Source: Parasulfuritortus sp049322515 (GTDB lineage Bacteria; Pseudomonadota; Gammaproteobacteria; Burkholderiales; Thiobacillaceae). Taken from it: a stretch of 64,000 nt of DNA. Position 1 is the first letter of the stretch. Each line of letters begins with the position of its first letter. Under the pieces are notes generated by a model, which ran no database searches, was not told the DNA's origin, and was given only the letters and a program-made list of their open reading frames with translations. Where the stretch lies: contig JBMOQW010000027.1 in NCBI GenBank assembly GCA_049322515.1, positions 124,001-188,000 of the forward strand. The letters run 5' to 3'. Below are positions 17,716-26,860 of the stretch, piece after piece. The translations under genes were made by a program, and so were the position numbers.

Positions 17716-18375
17716 TCATACCGGCACCCCCTTGTGGCCATTGACGGTTCCGTTGAACCAGCGCGAACCGAACACCGTGAAGGCATGGAACAGCTTGGTG
17801 AACGGCAGCACCGCGAGCAGCACTTCGACGCTGAGGATGTGCAGGGCCAGCATCGTGGTGTACGGGAACAGCAGGTGCTGCACGGCCAACCAGCCGGTCA
17901 GCACGGGCAGGAAGGTCACCACCCAGGTGAACCAGTCCTCCGGGGTGCTGAGATAGCGCTTGACCGGCTGCTTGATGCGGTCGACCAGCACCGCGACCAG
18001 GGCGACCAGGGTCACCACGGTAACGAGATCCACCACCTGCGACGGCAAGCCCGGCCAGGACAGGCCGATGAGCCCCTCGACCAGTTTGATGTGCGGCGCG
18101 AACAGGAACACGATCACGGCCAGGCCGATGTGGAAGACGTAACCACCAATGTAGGTCACCGGCGAGCGCTTGACGTAGCCTTCGGGCGGGATCGAACGCC
18201 GGAACACGGTATGCCAGCCCGAGGCACCTGGCGCGTGGCGCGGCGCCGAGAGGTCCTTTTTGCGGCCCAGGCTGTAGATCTCGATCAGGCGCCAGATCAC
18301 GCCCAGCACGAAGATCGCCAGCGCGATGTCGAGGCCGGGGCCGCGCACCCAGGTCAGGAATTGCAGTTCGGTCAT
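17716..18375 (-). CDS. isp1: Isp1, cytochrome b-type membrane subunit of the hydrogenase
   Basis: A 219-residue membrane protein with about five helices and conserved histidines (GGYVFHIGLAVIVFL, LALHILSVEVLLAVLPF), resembling NarI/DsrM-type diheme cytochromes b. It would anchor the periplasmic hydrogenase and move electrons into the membrane, with Isp2 on the cytoplasmic side. Its ATG overlaps the small-subunit stop (ATGA). The order small subunit-Isp1-Isp2-large subunit defines the Isp-type (group 1e) hydrogenases known from Thiocapsa and Allochromatium. Confidence 0.92.
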   Translation of the reverse strand: MTELQFLTWVRGPGLDIALAIFVLGVIWRLIEIYSLGRKKDLSAPRHAPGASGWHTVFRRSIPPEGYVKRSPVTYIGGYVFHIGLAVIVFLFAPHIKLVEGLIGLSWPGLPSQVVDLVTVVTLVALVAVLVDRIKQPVKRYLSTPEDWFTWVVTFLPVLTGWLAVQHLLFPYTTMLALHILSVEVLLAVLPFTKLFHAFTVFGSRWFNGTVNGHKGVPV

Positions 18376-19460
18376 GACGATTTCTCCAGATCAGCCAGCG
18401 TGGTCGTTTCATGGCCGGCCTTGGCGGCGCCCTTCTTGGCCTGGTTCGACACGGTCACCGCGACGCCCGCAACGGCACCGGCGACGGCCGCGCCGGTCGC
18501 CATCTTGAGCGGACGGGCCGGCATCGACAGGGCCTTGTAGAAACCGCCGGCATCCCAGAAGTCCGGTTCCGAGCAACCCAGGCAACCATGGCCGGATTCC
18601 ACCGGCCAGGAGGTGCCATCGTTCCACTTCACGCTGGCGCAGGCGTTGTAGGTCACCGGGCCTTTGCAGCCCAGCTCGAACAGGCACCAGCCCTTGCGCG
18701 CGCCCTCGTCATCGAAGGTCTTGGCGAACTTGCCCTGGTCATAGAACGGCCGTCGGTAGCAGCGGTCGTGGATGGTCTCGCCGTAGAAGGCCTTGGGCCG
18801 GCCCCGCGTATCCAGCTCGGGCAAGGTGCCGAAGGTGAGGAAATGCGCCAGCACGCCGGTCATCACCACCGGGATGGGCGGGCAGCCGGGGATGTTGACG
18901 ATCGGCTTGTCCTTGATGATGTCGGACACCGCGACCGCGCCGGTCGGGTTCGGATTCGCCTTGGGCAGGCCGCCGTAGGCCGCGCAGGACCCCATGGCGA
19001 CGATGGCGGCGGCGCCCTGGGCGACGTCCTTGAGCAGATCGAGGTTGCTGCGCCCGGCGATGCAGGAATAGGCGCCGTCCAGCCCGGTGGCCACCGAGCC
19101 GTCCACCACCAGCAGATACTTGCCCCGGTTGCGCTCGATCGCCGCGTGCAGGGCCGCTTCGGCCTGGTGCCCGGCGGCGGCCATCAGGGTCTCCTGGTAA
19201 TCGAGCGAGATCATGTCGAACAGCATGGCCTCGATGCTGGGCGAATGCGACCGGGTGATCGACTCGGTGCAGCCGGTGCACTCCTGGAACGGCAGCCAGA
19301 TCACCGACGGCCGGGGCGCGCTGGCCAGGGCTGCGGCCATGGCCTGGCCGGCGCTCGGCGGCAAGGCCATGAGCGACGCCAGGGTGGCGCAGTACTTGAG
19401 AAAGGTTCGCCGGGACACGCCCTCGCCGGCCAGGTGTTGCACGATTCGGTTGTCAGGCAT
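18372..19460 (-). CDS. hynS: [NiFe]-hydrogenase small subunit with Tat signal
   Basis: A 362-residue small subunit from the ATG at 19460. The N-terminus carries the twin-arginine signal SRRTFLK (Arg17-Arg18) and a hydrophobic stretch ending QAMA. The proximal cluster motif ECTGCTES follows, with further cysteines for medial and distal clusters (CGSCAAYGGL-type MGSCAAYGG, IPGCPPIP, GCKGPVTYNACAS, GCLGCSEPDF). A C-terminal hydrophobic segment (MATGAAVAGAVAGVAVTV) is a likely membrane anchor. It starts 37 bp after HupH and overlaps Isp1. A GAGGAG ribosome binding site lies 11 nt before the ATG. Confidence 0.96.
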   Translation of the reverse strand: MPDNRIVQHLAGEGVSRRTFLKYCATLASLMALPPSAGQAMAAALASAPRPSVIWLPFQECTGCTESITRSHSPSIEAMLFDMISLDYQETLMAAAGHQAEAALHAAIERNRGKYLLVVDGSVATGLDGAYSCIAGRSNLDLLKDVAQGAAAIVAMGSCAAYGGLPKANPNPTGAVAVSDIIKDKPIVNIPGCPPIPVVMTGVLAHFLTFGTLPELDTRGRPKAFYGETIHDRCYRRPFYDQGKFAKTFDDEGARKGWCLFELGCKGPVTYNACASVKWNDGTSWPVESGHGCLGCSEPDFWDAGGFYKALSMPARPLKMATGAAVAGAVAGVAVTVSNQAKKGAAKAGHETTTLADLEKSS

Positions 19461-19497
19461 GATGGTGTGGTCTCCTCGCTGCCAAAAACTTACCCGG

Positions 19498-19896
19498 TCA
19501 ATCGGTACGGCTGGCCCGCCATTGCGCCAAGCCGCGCTCGACATCGTCCGGATCCACCGCGATCAGGTCCGGCGCATAAGCCACCTCGATGAATTCGCTC
19601 ACCAGCTGGCCGGCAGGATCATGGTGTGCGATCCACCAGACCCCGGGCACCCCGGTCTCATGGATGCTGGACAGACCGGCCAGGTCCATGCGGATATCGA
19701 CCTCGCCCCGGCCGAGCCGGGCACGCAAGGCCTCGCGGTCGGTCGCGCTGAGTGGCAGGCTGCGCAGGTCGAGGGCGCCGCCTTCGCCGGTGCGCAGCAG
19801 GTTGTCGAGCAAAGTCTCGATCTCCCTCACCAGCGCCTCGGCGTTGCCGCTCGGCACGCCGTCCAGGGCCACCACGGGAATCTCAGCCAGGGCCAT
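19498..19896 (-). CDS. hupH: HupH/HyaF-type hydrogenase expression protein (short form)
   Basis: A 132-residue protein with the block DIRMDLAGLSSIHETGVPGV followed by WWIAHHDPAGQLVSEFIEVAYAPDLI, typical of the HupH/HyaF family, which helps small-subunit maturation. Family members are often about twice as long, so this is a short version covering the C-terminal-like half; a conserved but diverged N-terminal part (LLDNLLRTGEGGALDLRSL) is still present. Its start overlaps the end of the protease gene by 14 bp and the small subunit follows. Confidence 0.85.
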   Translation of the reverse strand: MALAEIPVVALDGVPSGNAEALVREIETLLDNLLRTGEGGALDLRSLPLSATDREALRARLGRGEVDIRMDLAGLSSIHETGVPGVWWIAHHDPAGQLVSEFIEVAYAPDLIAVDPDDVERGLAQWRASRTD

Positions 19897-20362
19897 GGCG
19901 CCAGGCTCCGATCAGGGAATGGATGTGGGCGCAGGCCATCGGCACCGCCGCCGCCACGGCCTCGGTCGGGTGTTCGCCCCAATCGACGCGGACCGGCTGG
20001 ATGGCCACCAGCGCACGGCGCGCCGGCCAGCTGTCGGTCAGCCGGGCGATCTGCATCAGGTCGACCAGGCCCACCTCATGCACGCTGGATTTGCGGTTGC
20101 CGGCCAGGAAGTGATCCATCGCTTCGCCCTCGAACAGGACCGTGGTCCCCGGCTCGGCATGCAGCTGGGCGGCATCGACCACGATCAGGGCATCGGTTTC
20201 GGCGATCGGTACCGCCAGGGTAAAACTCAGGGTACCGCCATCGAGGAGTTCGACGCTTTCGTCATCGGGGTCGAGTTGCCCGGACAGGGCCGCCAGGACA
20301 TGGGCACCCACCCCTTCGTCGGACAACAGCGTGTTGCCCAGGCCGAGAATCAGGATTTTCAT
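19883..20362 (-). CDS. hupD: Hydrogenase maturation protease (HyaD/HybD family)
   Basis: A 159-residue endopeptidase with the family start ILILGLGNTLLSDEGVG. The three nickel-binding residues known from HybD are visible as Glu16, Asp63 (VVDAAQ) and His95 (SSVHEVGL). It should cleave the 15-residue tail of the large subunit after nickel insertion. It is the first gene of the operon, unlike many clusters where it follows the structural genes. The hyp genes for Ni-Fe centre assembly are not in this window. Confidence 0.94.
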   Translation of the reverse strand: MKILILGLGNTLLSDEGVGAHVLAALSGQLDPDDESVELLDGGTLSFTLAVPIAETDALIVVDAAQLHAEPGTTVLFEGEAMDHFLAGNRKSSVHEVGLVDLMQIARLTDSWPARRALVAIQPVRVDWGEHPTEAVAAAVPMACAHIHSLIGAWRHGPG

Positions 20363-20420
20363 GCCTTGAATCTAGCAATGGCTCTGGGAAACGCGAATTG
20401 AAAAGCTCAATATAGGTCCA

Positions 20421-20438
20421 GCGCTCCATGAAGAGCGC
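20421..20438. promoter_or_regulatory. Hairpin/palindrome upstream of the hydrogenase operon
   Basis: GCGCTCCATGAAGAGCGC is a perfect 6-bp inverted repeat about 60 bp upstream of the maturation protease gene. On the minus strand a TATATT sequence (possible -10) lies shortly downstream of it, but no -35 box or sigma-54 site is clear. It may be an operator or a leader hairpin. The rest of 20363-20549 shows no gene. Confidence 0.35.
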
Positions 20439-20549
20439 GTCAGTGCATGCTGATTTACTTATGAAGCGCACCGGGTAGAGAGGCACGCCGCCAGCCGTCC
20501 GATCCGGAGCCATCCTCGGCCAGCGCGATGACCCGCCCAGTCCCGAGGC

Positions 20550-22196
20550 TCAGCGGGTCCGGAACCGACCGCACAATTCCCGCAGGGTCGCCGACAGGGT
20601 CTCCAGTTCCCGCGCGGAGGCCGCCGTACCGGCCACTGCATGGCTGTTTTCCTCGGCATCCTGGGCGATCTGCTCGACCCGGCGGGCGATGTCGCGGGTC
20701 GCGCCGGCCTGTTCGCCGAGTGCCAGGGTGATGTCGTCGACCGCCAGGGTGACCTGCTCCGAGCTGGACCGGATGCCGGTCACTGAATGGCCGGCCTGAT
20801 TGGCCAGCTGCACGCCCTCGTTGACTCGTCGCACGCCGGCTTCCATTTCCTCGGCGGCCTGGTTGGTGCGTTGCTGGATCTTGGCGATCATCTCGGCGAT
20901 TTCCTGGGTCGAATTGCCGGTCCGCTCGGCCAGCTTGCGGACCTCGTCGGCCACCACCGCGAAGCCGCGTCCCTGCTCGCCGGCACGCGCCGCCTCGATG
21001 GCGGCGTTGAGCGCCAGCAGGTTGGTCTGGTCGGCGATTTCCTTGATCACGTTGACGATGTTGGAAATCTGCGTCGACAAAACCTCCAGGTCACGGATGG
21101 TGCCGGCTGCCGCATGCACGGATCCGGCGATCTGGGTCATCTCGCCGGCGGCGTCATGGATGATCCGGCCGCCCTCGTCGGACTGGGTCGCCGAGGCGAG
21201 CGCGGTCTGGTGCGCGGCGCGGGCATGTTCGCCCACCTGATCGATCGACACCGACAACTCCTCCACCGAGGCGGCCATGCTCGAGGCCGCTTCCGATTGC
21301 CGCTCGCTGACCGCGGCGCTCTGGTTGGCGGCGACCGACAGCGCGGTGGCCGAGCGGTTGAGATGGTCGACATTGCCGCTGATCGACTCGATCAGGCGCA
21401 GCAACTGCTCGCGCATGGCCTCCAGGGAGCCCACCAGATGCGCGACTTCATCCCGGCCCTCGGGCACCAGCCGGGCGGTCAGGTCACCCCCGGCAATCTT
21501 GCCGGCCAGGTCCATGCCCTGGCGCAAGGGGCGCACGATCGAGGTGGTGATGACCTGGCCGAGCCACAGGCTCATGACCAGGGCCACGCCAATCAGCACC
21601 GCCAGGACCCGCTTGGCATGGCCCACCGTGTCGCGAAGATTGGCCAGCGAGGCCCTGGCACTCGCCTGAATGTGCGATTCGAGGTGATCGATTTCCTCGA
21701 TGTAACGCTCGAAGGCGGCATCGAACTCAGCATCCAGGCGGTGGAATTCCTCGCTGGCCAAGGTCCGCCCCAGGGTCGCGTGCCGCGACTTGAGGGCAGC
21801 CTCCAGGGCCTCGAAACGCCCGAGACTGGCTTCCACCATCGCCTTGGCCTCGGTGCTTTCGACCGGCTTGAAGCGACCCTCGTCGTTCTCGCCCCCCTCG
21901 CGCATGGCCACCAGGTACCAGCGCGCCTCCTGCATCAGGGCGTTCACTGCATCGATCGATTCGGCCGAGTCGCCGGCCATGATTTCTTCGAACTTCAGGT
22001 GGGCCTCGGTGGCCAGCAGCTTGGCCTCCATCACGGCGTCAACCAGGGGCGCGTTGGTCTCACCGACGTGGATTCCAGTGTCGCCGACCTTGCCCGCGAA
22101 GTACCAACCCAGGCCGCCGGCGACCAGCGTGACCAGGGCTGCGCCCAGGAAAGCGACCCGCAAACGGGTGCTGATCGTGAAATCGTTGATGGCCAT
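20550..22196 (-). CDS. Methyl-accepting chemotaxis protein
   Basis: A 548-residue receptor with a membrane helix near residues 12-34, a helical periplasmic sensor of about 155 residues (four-helix-bundle type), a second membrane helix (about 193-215), a HAMP domain and a long coiled-coil signalling domain. The highly conserved tip is present (EIADQTNLLALNAAIEAARA, then GRGFAVVADEVRKLAERT). No C-terminal CheR-binding pentapeptide is visible. The ligand cannot be predicted. It stands alone, with no other chemotaxis gene next to it. Confidence 0.95.
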   Translation of the reverse strand: MAINDFTISTRLRVAFLGAALVTLVAGGLGWYFAGKVGDTGIHVGETNAPLVDAVMEAKLLATEAHLKFEEIMAGDSAESIDAVNALMQEARWYLVAMREGGENDEGRFKPVESTEAKAMVEASLGRFEALEAALKSRHATLGRTLASEEFHRLDAEFDAAFERYIEEIDHLESHIQASARASLANLRDTVGHAKRVLAVLIGVALVMSLWLGQVITTSIVRPLRQGMDLAGKIAGGDLTARLVPEGRDEVAHLVGSLEAMREQLLRLIESISGNVDHLNRSATALSVAANQSAAVSERQSEAASSMAASVEELSVSIDQVGEHARAAHQTALASATQSDEGGRIIHDAAGEMTQIAGSVHAAAGTIRDLEVLSTQISNIVNVIKEIADQTNLLALNAAIEAARAGEQGRGFAVVADEVRKLAERTGNSTQEIAEMIAKIQQRTNQAAEEMEAGVRRVNEGVQLANQAGHSVTGIRSSSEQVTLAVDDITLALGEQAGATRDIARRVEQIAQDAEENSHAVAGTAASARELETLSATLRELCGRFRTR

Positions 22197-22280
22197 GATG
22201 ACCCCCAGTCCGTTGATGGCTGGGAACGATTATCAACGGCTACCCGATGATCAATAGCCCACTGATGTCGGGTTGACCGC

Positions 22281-24083
22281 CTAGTTGGCCCACAGCCCTG
22301 GCAACCAGAGCGACAGGAACGGCAGCGCCGAGATGGTCAGCGCGCCGAGGAACATCGCCGCCACCGCCGGCAACACCGACACCATCACTTCGCGCAGCGG
22401 CTTGGCGAACATGGCCGAGGCGAAATACAGGTTCATGCCGGCCGGTGGAAACAGGAAAGCCATCTCCAGGTTGGCCAGGAAGATCACGCCGAAATGGACC
22501 GGATCGATGCCGTAAGCCAAGGCCACCGGCAGCAGCAAGGGCACCAGGACCACGATGGCGGCATAGATCTCCATCAGGGCCCCGGCCACGATCAGGAACA
22601 GGTTGAGCGCGACCAGGAAGGCGAAGGTGCTGGGCAGGAGGGCTTGCACCCACTCGATGGCTTGATCGGGGATACCGGCATCGACCAGGAAATTGGTCAG
22701 GCCCAGGGCCATGCCCAGGATCAGCATGATGCCGCCGATCACCTGGGCACATTCCACCAGCAAGCCGGCCAGGTCACGCCAGGCCAGTTCGCGGTGCGCC
22801 ACGGTCTGGGTCAGGAGCGCGTACAGGGCGGTCAGGGCGGCGCTCTCGGTGGGTGTCGCCAGGCCGCTGACCATCGCCCCGATCGCCACCACCGGCGCCA
22901 GCAACTCCCATTTCGCTGCCCAGGCCGCGCATGCCAGCGGCACCCGCTCGACCGTGACCGGCGGCCGGGTCTCGCCCCGGCGCAGGAATCCGCCCACCCC
23001 GAGCAGGAAGGCAATCATCACCAGGGCCGGCAGCACCCCGGCCAGGAACATGGTGTTGATCGGCACCCGGGCGATGATCGCGTACATGATCAGCGGCACC
23101 GACGGGGCCAGCAGTACGCCGAGCGCGCTGGCGCTGGTGACCAGGCCGATGCCGCGCCGCTCCGGAAAGCCGGCCCGCACCAGCAAGGGCAGCAGCAGCC
23201 CGCCCAAGGCCAGAATGGTCACCCCGCTGCCGCCGGTGAGCGCGGTGAAGAAGGAGCACAGCACGGCCCCGGCGATCGCGGTACCGGCCACGCCGCCCCC
23301 GAACAGCGACGTGAACAGGGTGCCCAGGCGCACCGCCGCCTGGGTCCGGGCGAACACCAGCCCGGCCAGGGTGAACAAGGGCAGCGCCGGCAGCGAGGGA
23401 TTCACGGTGATCTGGTAATGGCTGAGCGGCACCGCCGCGAGCGGCTGGCCTTCCTGCCAGAACAGCGCCAGGGCCAGGCCACCCAGGACCGCGAACACCG
23501 GCGCACCGGACAGCAGCAGGGTCAGCAGCCAGAGCGCGAACGGCCAGAGCGGCAAGGTCGCACCGTCGAAGGCCGCGGCGAACTGCCAGCCGATCAAGGG
23601 CAAGGCCAAGGCGGGCACGACGCGCCAGCCCGACGCCATCAGGCGCGCACCCAGCCGGATGCCGAGCCAGGCGAAGCCCAGCGGCATGACGGCCTGGATC
23701 GTCCAGGCAGGGATGCCGTAGGCGAGCGCGCGCGGCGCGGCCATCTCGCTCGCCACGAACTGCCCGCTGGCATGCGCCAGCAGGCCACAGATCAGGGCCG
23801 TGCTGGCCCCGGCGTACCCTTCGGCGAAGCGCCGGACATGCGGATGGCCGACCGCCGCCAGACCGGCGCCCAGGGAAGTCAGGTGACCGCCCCGCGCCGC
23901 CACCAGGGCGCCAAACATGGCCAGCACCAGGCCGAGGTGCTGGACCAGGACCGGCGCGTTGGCAATGCCGGCCCCCGACAGGGGCCGCGCGGCGATCTCG
24001 AGAATCGGGATCGCCAGCATCAGCGCCAGCGCCACGCCGGCCACCAGGGCATCGGCGCGACCCAGCCGGGCCCAGGCGTTCAT
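22281..24083 (-). CDS. TRAP transporter fused small and large permease (DctQM)
   Basis: A 600-residue membrane protein. The first ~165 residues look like a DctQ small permease with four helices; the rest is a DctM large permease with about twelve, including blocks LPALPLFTLAGLVFARTQAA and FTALTGGSGVTILALGGLLL. TRAP transporters take up organic acids and related solutes with a periplasmic binding protein and an ion gradient. The DctP gene is 4 bp upstream and a TatT gene precedes that, making a complete three-gene operon. Confidence 0.92.
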   Translation of the reverse strand: MNAWARLGRADALVAGVALALMLAIPILEIAARPLSGAGIANAPVLVQHLGLVLAMFGALVAARGGHLTSLGAGLAAVGHPHVRRFAEGYAGASTALICGLLAHASGQFVASEMAAPRALAYGIPAWTIQAVMPLGFAWLGIRLGARLMASGWRVVPALALPLIGWQFAAAFDGATLPLWPFALWLLTLLLSGAPVFAVLGGLALALFWQEGQPLAAVPLSHYQITVNPSLPALPLFTLAGLVFARTQAAVRLGTLFTSLFGGGVAGTAIAGAVLCSFFTALTGGSGVTILALGGLLLPLLVRAGFPERRGIGLVTSASALGVLLAPSVPLIMYAIIARVPINTMFLAGVLPALVMIAFLLGVGGFLRRGETRPPVTVERVPLACAAWAAKWELLAPVVAIGAMVSGLATPTESAALTALYALLTQTVAHRELAWRDLAGLLVECAQVIGGIMLILGMALGLTNFLVDAGIPDQAIEWVQALLPSTFAFLVALNLFLIVAGALMEIYAAIVVLVPLLLPVALAYGIDPVHFGVIFLANLEMAFLFPPAGMNLYFASAMFAKPLREVMVSVLPAVAAMFLGALTISALPFLSLWLPGLWAN

Positions 24084-24087
24084 CGCT

Positions 24088-25086
24088 TCATTTCGCCGCG
24101 CCGGCGCGGTAGGCCTTGAGCAGGGCGACGACTTCGTCGAAGGTCTCGGCCGGCACCATCTGGCCCCGGATCTGCGGGTACAGGGCGTCGGCCAGGGCGC
24201 GCCACTCCTGTAGCTGCGCCGGCGTCGGCCGGGTCACGTTCAGGCCGCGCTTCTGCATCGCCGCGACCGCCTCGTCGACCTCCTTGCGCGCCTGGGCACG
24301 AATCCGTTGCCCGGCCTGCGCCCCGGCCTCGCGCACCGCCGCCTGCGCGGCCGGGCTCATGCCATCCCAGGCCTTGCGGGTGATCACCAGGGCACCGACG
24401 ATGGGCGCCCAGTTCAGGTCCAGCATGTATTTCGCGCGGTCATAGACCTGGGTGGCGAGGGCGAAATACGGCGTCGAGGGCACCGCGTCGATCATCCCGG
24501 TCTGGATCGCCGGCAGGATGTCGGCGGTTTCCAGCGGCACCGGGGTGTAGCCCAGGCTTTTCATGATCGCCTGCTGTTCGGTCTCGCTGCCCCAGCTGAA
24601 GAATTTCATGGCCTTGTAATCGGCCGGCCGCGCGCCAGGCCGCGTGCTGAAGAAACGGACCCAGCCGGCATCCCCCCAGGCCAGGATGACGAAGCCACGC
24701 TCGAGGAATTTCTTCTCCATGTCGGCACGCAGCTTCTCGCGCACATAGTCGACCTCCTCCCAGCTGCGGAACATCAGGGGCATGTTCTGCAGGGCGCTGA
24801 TCGAAGGCTCGATCTCGCGCAAGCCGGCCACCGAGAACAGCCCGCCCTGCAACTGGCCGATGCGCATGCGCCGCACCATGTCGGCCTCGCCGCCCTGGCT
24901 GCCATCGGGATAGACCAGGTACTTGCCGCCCCCCTCGGCCTTGCGCCAAGCCTCGCCCAACTCCAGCAACTGGCGGTGATAGAGGGAGTTCTTGGGCGCC
25001 AGGGTACCGATGCGCAAGGGGCCGGCGGCCAGGGCCTGGGTGGCGCACAGGGCGGCCAGCAGGAGCAGGAGATAGTTTCGGATCAT
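24088..25086 (-). CDS. TRAP transporter substrate-binding protein (DctP family)
   Basis: A 332-residue periplasmic protein with a signal peptide (MIRNYLLLLLAALCATQALA). The mature start LRIGTLAPKNSLYHRQLLEL and the block WGDAGWVRFFSTRP match the DctP family, and VPLETADILPAIQTGMIDAV is typical of its hinge/binding region. The partner TatT lipoprotein is encoded 18 bp upstream. DctP proteins that pair with TatT have been proposed to bind hydrophobic ligands, so the substrate may not be a simple dicarboxylate; this is inference. Confidence 0.92.
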   Translation of the reverse strand: MIRNYLLLLLAALCATQALAAGPLRIGTLAPKNSLYHRQLLELGEAWRKAEGGGKYLVYPDGSQGGEADMVRRMRIGQLQGGLFSVAGLREIEPSISALQNMPLMFRSWEEVDYVREKLRADMEKKFLERGFVILAWGDAGWVRFFSTRPGARPADYKAMKFFSWGSETEQQAIMKSLGYTPVPLETADILPAIQTGMIDAVPSTPYFALATQVYDRAKYMLDLNWAPIVGALVITRKAWDGMSPAAQAAVREAGAQAGQRIRAQARKEVDEAVAAMQKRGLNVTRPTPAQLQEWRALADALYPQIRGQMVPAETFDEVVALLKAYRAGAAK

Positions 25087-25104
25087 GGCGATTCCAGAGT
25101 GGGA

Positions 25105-26001
25105 TCAGAACAAGTCGTCGGCCTGACCGAGCAGCCATGCCGCGCGCCGGCGCATCACCTCATTGGCCAGGGCCTGGGGCTGATCCGCCACGGGCTCGAT
25201 GGCCAGGGCCTGGCGCAGCAGCGCCTCGAACAGGGTGCGGTCACCGGCCGGCAGGGCGACCGCCTCTGCCTTGGCGACCAGCGGTCCAGCCGTGCGTCCG
25301 GCCGACTGGGCAATGGCCTGGTCGTGCCAGGCCCGGGCCTGGGCGGCCTGCCCGCCCGGTCGCGCACCCTCGAAGGTGGCCAACAGGCTGGTCAGGCTGC
25401 CATGACCCCAGTCCGGATCGGCAGCCCAGGCCAGGCGGGCCAGGCGGGCGGCCGCCGGGAGATCGGCCACCGCTTCCGGACTGTCCGTGCTGAGTGCGAT
25501 CGACCCGCCCCAGGCCGCGGCGGTCCAGTAGGCCAGGCCCACCTGCGCAGGATCGAGGGGCGGCGGCATGCCGGCGCCGGTCAAGGACTCGAACAATCCG
25601 GGGGTATGGCGGGTCAGCGCCGCGCGGCCATGGCCATAGGCGCGTCGATACAAGCGCGCCGCCCGCTGGCGCAGCGCCGTCGCGGCCTGGAGGTCGGTCG
25701 CTTCGCGCTGGTCGGCCTCGAAAGCGACGAAGGCATAGGCATACTGGGTGAAACCGGCCACCGTGGTTTCGGCCAGGCCGGTGTGTCCCGGTTGTTCACG
25801 TAGCAGGGCCTCGGATAGTTTCAGGTAGAAGGCGCTCGCCTCGCGGGCCAGCTCGAGATCGGTTTCAGCGGCCTGGCCCTGGGCGGCGAGGCTGTCCGCG
25901 ACACCGCCGATGATCATTTGCCGGGGCGAGCAGCCGGACAGCGCAATCAACCAGACACCGGCCAGGACCAGCGTCCAGGCCCTCAACCATGACGAAGACA
26001 A
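25105..26001 (-). CDS. TatT-family TRAP-associated lipoprotein
   Basis: A lipoprotein with a signal sequence ending in the lipobox LSGC and a mature part of helical, TPR-like repeats (YLKLSEALLREQPGHTGLAE, TALRQRAARLYRRAYGHGRA). This matches the T component of TatT-type TRAP systems, described from Treponema. No ATG fits: the frame offers TTG codons at 26001 and 25986 just before the hydrophobic segment; I use 26001 (298 residues) without certainty. The upstream spacer 26002-26167 shows no other gene. Confidence 0.75.
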   Translation of the reverse strand: MSSSWLRAWTLVLAGVWLIALSGCSPRQMIIGGVADSLAAQGQAAETDLELAREASAFYLKLSEALLREQPGHTGLAETTVAGFTQYAYAFVAFEADQREATDLQAATALRQRAARLYRRAYGHGRAALTRHTPGLFESLTGAGMPPPLDPAQVGLAYWTAAAWGGSIALSTDSPEAVADLPAAARLARLAWAADPDWGHGSLTSLLATFEGARPGGQAAQARAWHDQAIAQSAGRTAGPLVAKAEAVALPAGDRTLFEALLRQALAIEPVADQPQALANEVMRRRAAWLLGQADDLF

Positions 26002-26167
26002 CGCGAATCCAGGGGCGGGCAAACAATCCCGGCACCTTAATCGAGACAGATGACAGCGACGTGACAACGAGGTGTCGCCAGAACGGCGAGACCGGGTTCA
26101 TCACGCCGTCATGGTCACGCCTCGAGGTCGTCCCCCTTTCATTGCACAGGGGAGCGTTCCCTGTCCG

Positions 26168-26548
26168 TCAGATGCGAAGCAACGCCAGGATGGCGCCGAT
26201 TTCCCGCTTCAGCGCGGCGAGATCAGGGGCTGCACCGGCTGCTTCGACCGGGAGGGCCTCGGGCGCGGCGTCCCCGGCATTTTCCTGCAGAAGACGATTC
26301 CGGGCGCCCGTGATGGTGAAACCTTCCTCATACAGCAAGGCACGGATGCGACGGATCAGCATGACTTCGTGATGCTGGTAATAGCGGCGGTTGCCACGCC
26401 GCTTGACCGGCTTCAGCTGGCTGAACTCCTGTTCCCAGTAGCGCAGCACGTGCGGCTTGACCGCACATAGTTCACTGACCTCGCCGATGGTGAAATAGCG
26501 CTTCGACGGGATCGGCGGCAGGTCACGCGTGGCCAGAGGTTCCGACAT
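26168..26548 (-). CDS. MerR-family transcriptional regulator
   Basis: A 126-residue regulator with a MerR winged-helix domain: KRYFTIGEVSELCAVKPHVL, RYWEQEF and NRRYYQHHEVMLIRRIRALL. The C-terminal part is short and lacks metal-binding cysteines, so it is not a metal sensor. A gene of this kind follows ihfA in many Beta- and Gammaproteobacteria, and here its start overlaps ihfA by 26 bp. No proline tRNA, often found next in this arrangement, is present. Confidence 0.93.
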   Translation of the reverse strand: MSEPLATRDLPPIPSKRYFTIGEVSELCAVKPHVLRYWEQEFSQLKPVKRRGNRRYYQHHEVMLIRRIRALLYEEGFTITGARNRLLQENAGDAAPEALPVEAAGAAPDLAALKREIGAILALLRI

Positions 26549-26834
26549 CGACCGCCTCGACCATGGCTTTGAGTTTCTGACTGGCGTGGAAGGTCACCAC
26601 GCGGCGTGCGGAAATCGGCATTTCCTCGCCGGTCTTGGGGTTGCGCCCGGGTCGTTGGGGCTTTTCCCGCAGTTGGAAGTTGCCGAAGCCGGACAGTTTG
26701 ACGCTGTCGCCTTTCTCCAGCGCGAAGCGAATCTCCTCGAAGAAGTTTTCCACCATTTCCTTGGCTTCGCGTTTGTTCAGGCCGACCTGGTCGAACAGGA
26801 GGTCGGCGAGTTCTGCTTTGGTCAGGGTCGTCAT
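26523..26834 (-). CDS. ihfA: Integration host factor subunit alpha
   Basis: A 103-residue DNA-bending protein with the HU/IHF signature GFGNFQLREKPQRPGRNPKT and the DNA-wrapping arm proline. The start MTTLTKAELADLLFDQVGLN and the block EMVENFFEEIRFALEKG are characteristic of the alpha subunit, and pheT lies just upstream as in Escherichia coli. It works as a dimer with IhfB, encoded elsewhere. Confidence 0.97.
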   Translation of the reverse strand: MTTLTKAELADLLFDQVGLNKREAKEMVENFFEEIRFALEKGDSVKLSGFGNFQLREKPQRPGRNPKTGEEMPISARRVVTFHASQKLKAMVEAVDVGTSGHA

Positions 26835-26860
26835 GATTGGGTGAATCCGGATCGCGGGGT

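Noticed and set aside
17541..17786. Extended N-terminus for Isp2 through the spacer.
   Set aside because: The extra residues are unlike the family, overlap isp1 and hold the hairpins. The ATG at 17540 gives a normal Isp2 start.
26002..26167. Spacer before merR searched for the tRNA-Pro gene often found there.
   Set aside because: No cloverleaf is present; only a weak hairpin (26146-26164) without a U tract.
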